Source of the DNA: Chlorobiaceae bacterium
Lineage (GTDB): Bacteria > Bacteroidota > Chlorobiia > Chlorobiales > Chlorobiaceae
Assembly (NCBI GenBank): GCA_013334225.1
Contig: JAAXXY010000007.1
Coordinates: forward strand, 1-64,000
DNA length: 64,000 nucleotides
Reading direction: 5' to 3'
This document shows, in pieces, positions 57,895-64,000 of the stretch. Made by a program: the position numbers and the translations under genes. The notes under the pieces were generated by a model, which made no database searches, was not told the DNA's origin, and saw nothing but the letters and a program-made list of their open reading frames with translations. How positions within the stretch are numbered: the stretch's first letter is position 1; each line of letters begins with the position of its first letter.

Positions 57895-58353
57895 ATGAAA
57901 AACTTTCAACCTTTATTAAAAAGCATTTTTATTCCTGCGATGTTCTTTCTTGGAGCATGTTGCTGCGAGAAGGACATCGTGCCGCCGCCACCGCCGCCAC
58001 CACCGCCGCCACCGCCGCCGCAAGTTGTTCTTGGCGATATTTTCTATGATTTCGACAAATCCGACATCAGAATGGATGCTGTCGAGCAACTGAAAGTCAA
58101 TGCCAAATGGATGAATGAAAATCCAGCGAGAAATCTCATCATCGAAGGACATTGCGACGAGAGGGGTACCAACGAATACAATATGGCTCTCGGCGAACGT
58201 CGTGCCAACGCTGCCAAAAACTCCATGCTCAATTATGGTCAGAATCCTGCCAGGATGAAGACAATCAGCTATGGTGAAGAAAGGCCGTTTGCTACAGGTC
58301 ATGATGAAGCTTCATGGGCTCAGAACAGAAGGGCTCACTTTGTTGGTGAATAA
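57895..58353 (+). CDS. pal: Peptidoglycan-associated lipoprotein Pal (copy 1)
   Basis: The 152-residue outer-membrane lipoprotein has lipobox LGAC followed by two more Cys (ACCCEK), an uninterrupted 13-proline linker at about 32-44, and an OmpA-type domain with [20 protein letters not shown], carrying the Asp and Arg that bind peptidoglycan diaminopimelate in this family. A good ribosome site (AAAGGGGG) precedes it. Terminates at a strong hairpin, so levels of the second Pal may differ. Confidence 0.93.
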   Translation: MKNFQPLLKSIFIPAMFFLGACCCEKDIVPPPPPPPPPPPPPQVVLGDIFYDFDKSDIRMDAVEQLKVNAKWMNENPARNLIIEGHCDERGTNEYNMALGERRANAAKNSMLNYGQNPARMKTISYGEERPFATGHDEASWAQNRRAHFVGE

Positions 58354-58371
58354 CAGGCTGTAGTGAGAACC

Positions 58372-58412
58372 ATCAGGGGCAGGCATCTTCATGTCTGCCC
58401 CTGATTTATTTA
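58372..58412 (+). terminator. Terminator-like hairpin between the two pal genes
   Basis: Perfect 11-bp stem ATCAGGGGCAG/CTGCCCCTGAT, 12-base loop, then a T-rich tail TTATTTAATT. May be leaky. Confidence 0.75.
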
Positions 58413-58433
58413 ATTATAAAATGAGATGAAGCC

Positions 58434-58928
58434 ATGAGAAAGCAGATCAACAGTGTACTTGTGATTGCAATGATGATGATCGCCGGATGTTCATCAAATG
58501 AATCAGTGGCTCCTTCCGGAGGAACAGCTACCATTGAGCCGACTCCTCCCCCGTCAACTTCCATAAAAACTGGTTATGGATTTGATCAGTGGCAGCAGGG
58601 CCCTCTCGGTGATGTATTTTTTGAATTTGACAGTGCTGATCTCGGTTCTGATGCTGAGCAGCAGCTCAGAGACAACGCGGATTGGCTAAAGGGAAATTCC
58701 CCGAAATCGGTTATGATCGAAGGACATTGCGATGAAAGAGGAACTTCAGAGTACAACCTTGCCCTTGGAGACAGGCGCGCTAAAAGTGCAAAGGAATTCC
58801 TGACACGATTAGGTATAGGTGCTTCCCGTCTTGAAACCATTTCATACGGTGAAGAACGTCCTTTTGCTCTTGATCATAATGACGAAGCCTGGGCAAAAAA
58901 CCGCCGCGACCATTTCGTCGTGAAATAG
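58434..58928 (+). CDS. Peptidoglycan-associated lipoprotein Pal (copy 2)
   Basis: The 164-residue lipoprotein with lipobox IAGC and an OmpA-type domain ([50 protein letters not shown]) is clearly paralogous to its neighbour. It lacks the polyproline linker and has a short Ser/Thr/Pro linker instead. Tandem Pal copies suggest a duplication with possible division of labour. Followed by its own terminator. Confidence 0.92.
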   Translation: MRKQINSVLVIAMMMIAGCSSNESVAPSGGTATIEPTPPPSTSIKTGYGFDQWQQGPLGDVFFEFDSADLGSDAEQQLRDNADWLKGNSPKSVMIEGHCDERGTSEYNLALGDRRAKSAKEFLTRLGIGASRLETISYGEERPFALDHNDEAWAKNRRDHFVVK

Positions 58929-58943
58929 TGAAATATCGGATAT

Positions 58944-58973
58944 AAGGCCTCAGGTTTGTGAGGCCTTCTTTTT
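58944..58973 (+). terminator. Intrinsic terminator after pal copy 2
   Basis: AAGGCCTCA/TGAGGCCTT stem with a six-base loop followed by CTTTTT. Confidence 0.88.
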
Positions 58974-59029
58974 GTCAAACGGTTTAATGTCTGGCCCAAC
59001 CTGCCAATAATGAACTATCTTTGCTGATC

Positions 59030-59830
59030 ATGAACAATAAAATAAGGCCATTTTTCATTGTTTCCATGCTTGGAGTATCAGCATGTGCCACTCAACAGGA
59101 TCTGACCGTTGTCCAGAGTGATATGCAGAAACTGAAATCAGATACGGAAACCGTCAAATCTCAGACAGCCGGCTCCTATTCCGATATTCAGCAGATGCAT
59201 GACGAGATTTCCTACCTCAAAGGACGTATAGAGGAAATCAATCATAATAATTACGAGTCTTTTGGACGCCTTGGAATGGAAGATTCTCTGCTGGTGCACA
59301 AGGTCGATCAACTGGAAACAAGATTGCAGAAAATCGAGCAGTATCTCGGGTTTGGAGAAAAACCTTCAGTTCCGCCACAAACACAGGTTTCAGCTGCGCT
59401 TCCGCCTGCATCACAATCAACGGCGCCTAAACCTGCTGATGCACTGAAAAAGCCTGTGGAAATTCAGAGTGATACGGGATTGTTCAAGGATGGTCTCGAC
59501 AAGCTTAACAGGAAAAACTATACGGCGGCAAGGGAGAGTTTCAGCACTTTGATCCAGAAATATCCGAAATCAGAGCTTGCTGACGATGCGCAGTTCGATA
59601 TTGCCGATTGTTATTTCAATGAGAAATGGTATGAGAAAGCCATTCTGGAGTATCAGGTCGTCATAGCAAAATATCAGAAAAGCAACAAACGTCCTGCTGC
59701 TCTCTACAAACAGGCACTCTCTTTTGAAATGATTGGTGACAAAACAAACGCTCAGGCAAGATATAAAGATATTGTGAAGCTCTATCCGAAATCCACAGAA
59801 GCGATTCTGGCACAAAAAAAATTACAGTAA
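59030..59830 (+). CDS. cpoB: Tol-Pal system protein CpoB/YbgF
   Basis: 266 residues from the ATG at 59030: lipobox-like SAC near residue 18 (lipoprotein or signal peptide), an N-terminal coiled coil (about 25-110, with QSDMQKLKSDTETVKSQTAG), a Pro/Ala linker and three C-terminal TPRs (from about 145, FKDGLDKLNRKNYTAARESF). It coordinates Tol-Pal function with wall synthesis in other bacteria. Separated from pal2 by a terminator, so probably with its own promoter. Confidence 0.9.
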   Translation: MNNKIRPFFIVSMLGVSACATQQDLTVVQSDMQKLKSDTETVKSQTAGSYSDIQQMHDEISYLKGRIEEINHNNYESFGRLGMEDSLLVHKVDQLETRLQKIEQYLGFGEKPSVPPQTQVSAALPPASQSTAPKPADALKKPVEIQSDTGLFKDGLDKLNRKNYTAARESFSTLIQKYPKSELADDAQFDIADCYFNEKWYEKAILEYQVVIAKYQKSNKRPAALYKQALSFEMIGDKTNAQARYKDIVKLYPKSTEAILAQKKLQ

Positions 59831-60027
59831 GCCGGATTACCCTGCAATTCCAGACCGTAAATCGCAGATCGATCGGAAACATAAAGAGACTGTCTCAAAA
59901 GGAACGGTGGTAAAGCAAAAAGGGCTCCCTGAAAATGTAGCCCTTATCGTTTAAACTTTAAGCTGTGGTGAGCAGAACCCGGTCTGTCAGTCAAAACCGA
60001 TCGGATGAATATTTCAGAAAGAGGTAA

Positions 60028-60082
60028 GAAAAAGAAGGCTGCCTCATAATCAAATCATGAGACAGCCTCTTTAAGTTTTTTC
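60028..60082. terminator. Bidirectional intrinsic terminator
   Basis: AGGCTGCCTCAT (60036-60047) pairs with ATGAGACAGCCT (60057-60068), 12 bp with one wobble. On the minus strand it is followed by UCUUUUUCUU and on the plus strand by a later T run, so it can end both cpoB and the convergent gene. Confidence 0.82.
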
Positions 60083-60122
60083 AACTCTTTTTTCAAAAAA
60101 TCCGGAAGGATAGACTCCGGTA

Positions 60123-60557
60123 TTATTTGAAAAATTCGTCAAGTGTATACGTTTTCCTGTCTATTTCTACAGAAAGCTGACGGTGCAGGGTATCGTAGAA
60201 TACGGGAATATCCCTCATCGTCCATTTGACACCGCGTTTATCGAAATCGATAACATAACGGTTTTCATTATCCAGCACTTTCTGTTGCAGATTAATTCCA
60301 ATATCCGGTTGTGTCGTCAGAACATAAAGTTCGATTTCCCCCGAAATAACCTTGTCGATCATTCCCTTTGTCGGCAGGAGTGTGCGGCGACCGGATGCGG
60401 GACTGATCTCCAGTTGAAGTTTTCCGCTTCTGTCCCGTTTGGCGGAAATGATAAAATACTTTTGGGCTTTGTGTACGGCATTGCCTGACCAAGGTCCTGA
60501 TGTGCTTACTCTGACCTGATTCACTGCGGTGTCCGGACGGCTGAGCTGTGGTCGCAT
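60123..60557 (-). CDS. Protein of unknown function
   Basis: 144 residues from ATG at 60557 (a GTG at 60590 would add 11). Mixed beta-strand-like sequence, no signal peptide, no membrane span and no known domain recognised: [20 protein letters not shown], then a basic [19 protein letters not shown] and [20 protein letters not shown]. It looks like a genuine soluble protein. Convergent with cpoB and sharing the terminator. Upstream of it is the dnaK 3' end, about 140 bases away, on the same strand. Confidence 0.6.
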   Translation of the reverse strand: MRPQLSRPDTAVNQVRVSTSGPWSGNAVHKAQKYFIISAKRDRSGKLQLEISPASGRRTLLPTKGMIDKVISGEIELYVLTTQPDIGINLQQKVLDNENRYVIDFDKRGVKWTMRDIPVFYDTLHRQLSVEIDRKTYTLDEFFK

Positions 60558-60695
60558 CGTTTGCAGGGTTAAAATTTGCAAATAAAACACGAACGGGTGT
60601 TCTGCCTTTTATTATTTGTAAGTTACCAAAACAAGTATAAATAACAAAGGGATTCGTGCGAATCCCTTTGTGCCGTTTCAAGTTTTGTTTCGAGG

Positions 60696-62609
60696 TTATT
60701 TGTTGTTGCCGTCGATTACTTCGTACTCGGCATTCTGGACTTCACCGTCACTGCTGCCGCTCGTGGTTCCGCCGGATGGTGCTCCCGGGTTGGCATGCGG
60801 TTCTCCGGCGCCCTGTGACTGATAGAGCTGAGATGCAATGTCGTTCCACTCCTTGTTGAGCTGGTCCATGGCATCCTTGATCGATTCGATGGTGCCGTTT
60901 TTGTAAGCTTCCTTGAGCTTTTCAAGTGCACCTTCAAGAGAGGCCTTCTTGTCCGAAGGAATTTTATCGCCCAGATCCTTCAGCTGTTTTTCGGTGCTGA
61001 AAATAAGAGAATCCGCAGTGTTCCGGGTGTCGATCTCCTCCTTTTTCTTCTTGTCTTCATCGGCATGCATCTTTGCATCCTGCTTCATTTTTTCGACTTC
61101 AGCATCGCTGAGCTTGCTGCTTGCCTCGATTCTGATGCTTTGTTCCTTTCCGGTTGCCTTGTCTTTTGCCGATACATTGAGGATGCCGTTGGAATCGATA
61201 TCAAAGATGACCTCGATCTGCGGTATTCCCCTCGGTGCAGGAGGAATGTCGCCGAGATGGAACCTTCCAAGCGTTTTGTTGTCTCGGGCCATCGGACGCT
61301 CACCCTGCAGTACATGGACTTCAACAGAAGTCTGGTTGTCTGCCGCGGTCGAGAATACTTCCTGTTTTCTTGTCGGAATGGTGGTGTTCGCATCGATAAG
61401 CTTTGTCATTACGCCGCCAAGGGTTTCGATGCCCAGAGAGAGCGGAGAGACGTCAAGCAGAAGCACGTCGGTAACATCGCCTTTCAGAACGCCGCCCTGG
61501 ATAGCTGCGCCGATTGCGACGACCTCGTCGGGGTTGACGCTTTTGTTCGGTTCCTTTCCGAAAAATTCTTTTACGAGAGACTGAACTTTCGGGATACGTG
61601 TCGAACCGCCGACCAGCACAACCTCATCGATATCCTTCAGATCGAGTTTGGAATTCTTGACCGCGCGGTGGCATGGGTCGAGCAGTTTGTCGAACAGCTC
61701 GGCAGAAATCGCTTCGAATTTCGCACGGGTAAGGTTGATGACAAGGTGTTTCGGACCTTCCTGTGTCGCGGTGATGAACGGAAGGTTGATTTCAGTGTCG
61801 GTTCTCGATGAGAGCTCGATTTTTGCTTTTTCAGCAGCTTCTTTCAGACGCTGCAGGGCGATCGGGTCGTTCCTGAGGTCTATTCCTTCCTGTTTTTTGA
61901 ATTCGTCTGCCAGAAAATCGATGATTTTCTGGTCGAAGTCGTCGCCACCGAGATGGGTGTCGCCGTCGGTGGACTTCACTTCAAAAACACCGTCGCCGAG
62001 CTCGAGAATGGAGATATCGAATGTGCCGCCTCCAAGGTCGAACACCGCAACCTTCTCATTCTCCTGTTTGCGGTCGAGCCCGTATGCAAGAGCTGCAGCG
62101 GTAGGTTCGTTGATTATTCGCTTGACGTCAAGGCCTGCGATACGGCCGGCATCCTTCGTCGCCTGCCTCTGGGCATCGTTAAAATATGCAGGTACGGTAA
62201 TGACCGCTTCACTGACTTTTTCACCAAGGAAATCCTCTGCAGTCTGCTTCATTTTCTGAAGAACCATCGCCGAAATTTCCTGCGGCGAGTAGACTTTGTC
62301 GTTGATTTTCACCCTTGCCTCGCCGTTTTCGTTGACGACTTCGTAAGGGGCAATCTTTTTTTCATTCGGGACCTCGTCGTATTTGCGTCCCATGAATCTT
62401 TTGATCGAAAATATAGTGTTTCTCGGGTTGGTGATGGCCTGTCTTTTTGCGGCCTGCCCAACGAGACGGTCTCCCGTTTTGGTGAACCCGATGATGGACG
62501 GAGTAGTGCGGCTGCCTTCAGAGTTTTCAATAACTGTTGGCTGAGTGCCCTGCATGACCGCAACACATGAGTTCGTGGTGCCGAGATCGATGCCGATAAT
62601 TTTACCCAT
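60696..62609 (-). CDS. dnaK: Molecular chaperone DnaK (Hsp70)
   Basis: ATP-driven protein-folding chaperone. The 637 residues show [16 protein letters not shown] at the N-terminus, the [12 protein letters not shown] phosphate motif near 195, [11 protein letters not shown], the interdomain [16 protein letters not shown], and a Gly/Ser/Asn-rich lid end ([17 protein letters not shown]). Good ribosome site (AGAGGA) before the ATG. Hsp20 lies just upstream on the same strand with a hairpin in between. GrpE and DnaJ are not in the window. Confidence 0.97.
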   Translation of the reverse strand: MGKIIGIDLGTTNSCVAVMQGTQPTVIENSEGSRTTPSIIGFTKTGDRLVGQAAKRQAITNPRNTIFSIKRFMGRKYDEVPNEKKIAPYEVVNENGEARVKINDKVYSPQEISAMVLQKMKQTAEDFLGEKVSEAVITVPAYFNDAQRQATKDAGRIAGLDVKRIINEPTAAALAYGLDRKQENEKVAVFDLGGGTFDISILELGDGVFEVKSTDGDTHLGGDDFDQKIIDFLADEFKKQEGIDLRNDPIALQRLKEAAEKAKIELSSRTDTEINLPFITATQEGPKHLVINLTRAKFEAISAELFDKLLDPCHRAVKNSKLDLKDIDEVVLVGGSTRIPKVQSLVKEFFGKEPNKSVNPDEVVAIGAAIQGGVLKGDVTDVLLLDVSPLSLGIETLGGVMTKLIDANTTIPTRKQEVFSTAADNQTSVEVHVLQGERPMARDNKTLGRFHLGDIPPAPRGIPQIEVIFDIDSNGILNVSAKDKATGKEQSIRIEASSKLSDAEVEKMKQDAKMHADEDKKKKEEIDTRNTADSLIFSTEKQLKDLGDKIPSDKKASLEGALEKLKEAYKNGTIESIKDAMDQLNKEWNDIASQLYQSQGAGEPHANPGAPSGGTTSGSSDGEVQNAEYEVIDGNNK

Positions 62610-62635
62610 AATGAATTTCCTCTTTTGAGATGTAT

Positions 62636-62674
62636 AAATTCCGGGTTCTGCATCTGTGATGTGAACCCGGATTT
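62636..62674 (-). other. Stable hairpin between hsp20 and dnaK
   Basis: CCGGGTTC (62641-62648) pairs with GAACCCGG (62663-62670), extended by AAAT/ATTT with a one-base bulge. No U run follows on the minus strand, so it more likely stabilises or separates the two messages than terminates. Confidence 0.6.
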
Positions 62675-62683
62675 ATGGTTAAC

Positions 62684-63082
62684 TTAACTGATTGCTATTT
62701 CTTTTGTCTTTTTCACCGGTACGGCTTTCGGCAGGCTTACATGAAGCACGCCATTGTCGAAATCTGCGGTGATATGCTCCCTGTCGATAATTTCTCCGAG
62801 ATTGAAGCTCCGTGAAAAGCTTCCGTATGCTCTTTCAATCCGGTGATAGTTTTTCCTTGTTTCTTCCGTTTCCTGCTTTCTCTCTGCTTTGATGGTCAGC
62901 ATATCGTCCTCGATATTGAGTGCAATATTTTCCTTGGTAATACCCGGTAGTTCTGCATCGATATGGAATGCCTTTTCATCCTCGGAAATGTCGACTTTGA
63001 ATGCCGGAGTTGCCGGCATTTGTGCACCTGACCAGATATCATCAAACAACTTGAGCGGATCTTTCGATAATTTTACAAGCAT
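62684..63082 (-). CDS. Small heat-shock protein, Hsp20/alpha-crystallin
   Basis: The 132-residue protein has a short N-terminus, the alpha-crystallin domain (about 35-125) with [20 protein letters not shown], and the consensus [16 protein letters not shown] end with A-x-x-x-x-x-GVL (DNGVLHVSL). An ATP-independent holdase. A strong AAGGAG ribosome site lies before the ATG. Upstream of dnaK on the same strand, fitting joint stress control. No CIRCE-type inverted repeat was seen. Confidence 0.93.
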   Translation of the reverse strand: MLVKLSKDPLKLFDDIWSGAQMPATPAFKVDISEDEKAFHIDAELPGITKENIALNIEDDMLTIKAERKQETEETRKNYHRIERAYGSFSRSFNLGEIIDREHITADFDNGVLHVSLPKAVPVKKTKEIAIS

Positions 63083-63386
63083 GATTTTCTCCTTTTTAAA
63101 TGTGCCTTTTTGATAAAATTTGATAGAGATGTTCTCTCTCTGCCATTAATAGATCAAAAACCATGCCAAACCGATTTATTGCCTGTTCAGGATAAAAGAC
63201 GTGTCATAAATGACGGGATTAGTGTAAAAATGTCATACTTGTTGATGGGGGATTGTTAATACTGTCAGACAACATTGAAAAATGATTTTCTATTCAGTGC
63301 AAAAAAGGGAAAAAAGTCCTGCAGGATGATTTAACCCCTGACATCAGGGAAGGAGAGTGGGTGAGAAAAGCTGAAGTATGAAGGGG
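63083..63386. other. Gap between ArsR gene and hsp20, promoter region
   Basis: 304 AT-rich bases. Should contain the heat-shock promoter of hsp20. No operator, terminator or ORF I can support. Confidence 0.4.
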
Positions 63387-63776
63387 TCAGGTTGAAATGT
63401 TCGAATTGATTTTCTGGACCCAGCTCAGACGGTCCTGAAGATTTTCAACTACGCTTTTCGAAATGAGATAGCAGGCGTAGATAATGCTTTCATCCGCTAT
63501 CCGGTAATAACATTTCAGACCTGATTTTCTGCGGTTCACTACACCGTTATCATGCATCAGTGCAAGATGTTTGGAAATGTTGGCCTGACTGGCATTGACC
63601 TTTCTAACGATTTCCTGAACCGTATGTTCCTTTTCACAGAGAACCCTCAGAATTTTCAGTCGCATTGGTTCAGAAAGCAGCTTGAATCGGTTCGAAACCT
63701 CTTCGAGCATTTCATCCGGCGTATTGAGATTCCATTTATTGACCTCTTCCTCTGTGATAGTAATGATCTTATTCAT
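63387..63776 (-). CDS. ArsR-family HTH transcriptional regulator
   Basis: The 129-residue winged-helix protein has [20 protein letters not shown] (helix region, about residue 34), the recognition helix [17 protein letters not shown] and the wing [12 protein letters not shown]. The ELCVCDL metal-site motif typical of arsenic/cadmium sensors is absent (LCEKEHTV instead), so it may respond to another signal such as redox or sulfur species. The ATG at 63776 is chosen over an in-frame TTG two codons upstream. Targets unknown; nearest neighbours are hsp20 and a gene running off the right edge. Confidence 0.85.
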   Translation of the reverse strand: MNKIITITEEEVNKWNLNTPDEMLEEVSNRFKLLSEPMRLKILRVLCEKEHTVQEIVRKVNASQANISKHLALMHDNGVVNRRKSGLKCYYRIADESIIYACYLISKSVVENLQDRLSWVQKINSNIST

Positions 63777-63922
63777 AACCAACCTGTTGCAGATCCGTGT
63801 AATATGCCTGTTTTATACAGATATTCCATTAAGGAAATATTAGTTATATAGCCATAAATTCATACAATTCAAACCTGAAAAGTTATTAAAAACCGGTTAT
63901 TAAAAGCGTTCCGGGGCATATT

Positions 63923-64000
63923 TCAGAGGAGAGTGTCTTCGGTTTCTTTGGTGTCGATGTTGGAAAGCTGCATTATTGAGGAAACAAGGGAAGGCGGTGC
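63923..64000 (-). CDS. 3' end of a gene running off the window
   Basis: The minus-strand frame from 64000 to TGA at 63923 reads APPSLVSSIMQLSNIDTKET and then EDTLL, normal coding composition for a C-terminal end. The bulk lies outside the window and no family can be named. Confidence 0.4.
   Translation of the reverse strand, partial: APPSLVSSIMQLSNIDTKETEDTLL

Noticed and set aside
63083..63386. CIRCE operator upstream of hsp20
   Set aside because: No TTAGCACTC-type inverted repeat present.

Overview
The window looks like chromosome of a green sulfur bacterium (Chlorobiaceae, Chlorobium/Prosthecochloris type). This rests on gene content recalled from known families, not on a search. The pointers are a sepiapterin reductase closely resembling the characterised Chlorobium tepidum enzyme, aconitase B as expected for a reductive TCA cycle, a B12-dependent ribonucleotide reductase, a probable isoprenoid-alcohol salvage kinase fusion suited to a chlorophyll maker, and a Tol-Pal locus with two Pal proteins. 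Most of the window is ordinary housekeeping sequence with tight operons. No prophage, CRISPR array or insertion sequence was seen. The clearest mobile trace is the 3' end of a group II intron at the left edge.

Layout. 1-125 group II intron end. 246-3108 (minus) envC-like, Yip1-family, nadE. 3278-4552 murA, then three tRNAs (Ile2 or Met, Glu, Arg) and, after an AT-rich gap, tRNA-Gln with back-to-back terminators and a small Ala/Pro lipoprotein. 5780-8350 acnB. 9270-12719 nrdJ. 12772-14959 DUF4293-pdxA-ftsE. 15126-18780 a LuxR-type regulator, waaA and a universal stress protein. 19180-20792 two secreted proteins of unknown function. 20926-24577 thpR, a frameshifted small gene and a large TPR protein. 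24863-28836 DEAD-box helicase, beta-CASP hydrolase, DUF2721. 28880-32661 xerD, a four-helix-bundle/zinc-finger protein, a deaminase and rsmB, all around arrays of a 9-bp repeat. 32771-35361 a SAM riboswitch with metY-metX. 35346-39222 serS, yqeY, sepiapterin reductase, a cold-shock protein and radC, then a gap with two probable tiny membrane proteins.

The largest coordinated unit is the minus-strand run ilvD-ilvB-ilvN-ilvC-leuB-leuA-leuC-leuD-cimA (51434 down to 40303). It covers valine and leucine synthesis, plus isoleucine via citramalate, and ends at an intrinsic terminator. Ahead of ilvD lies a previously unlabelled 57-codon leader ORF whose last 17 residues include 13 Ile/Val/Leu, followed by mutually exclusive antiterminator and terminator pairings. 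This is a classical transcription attenuator and one of the two most interesting signals here. The other is the 9-bp tandem repeat (ATCGGTCCG-like, every unit starting AT) that occurs between genes and has also entered a coding sequence twice, in frame.

Right end. 51918-53492 is a fusion of the two kinase families that salvage phytol-type alcohols. 53530-59830 is tolQ-tolR-tolA-(dead ThDP decarboxylase)-tolB-pal-pal-cpoB. 60123-63776 holds an unknown protein, dnaK, an Hsp20 and an ArsR-family regulator, and a minus-strand gene runs off the right edge.
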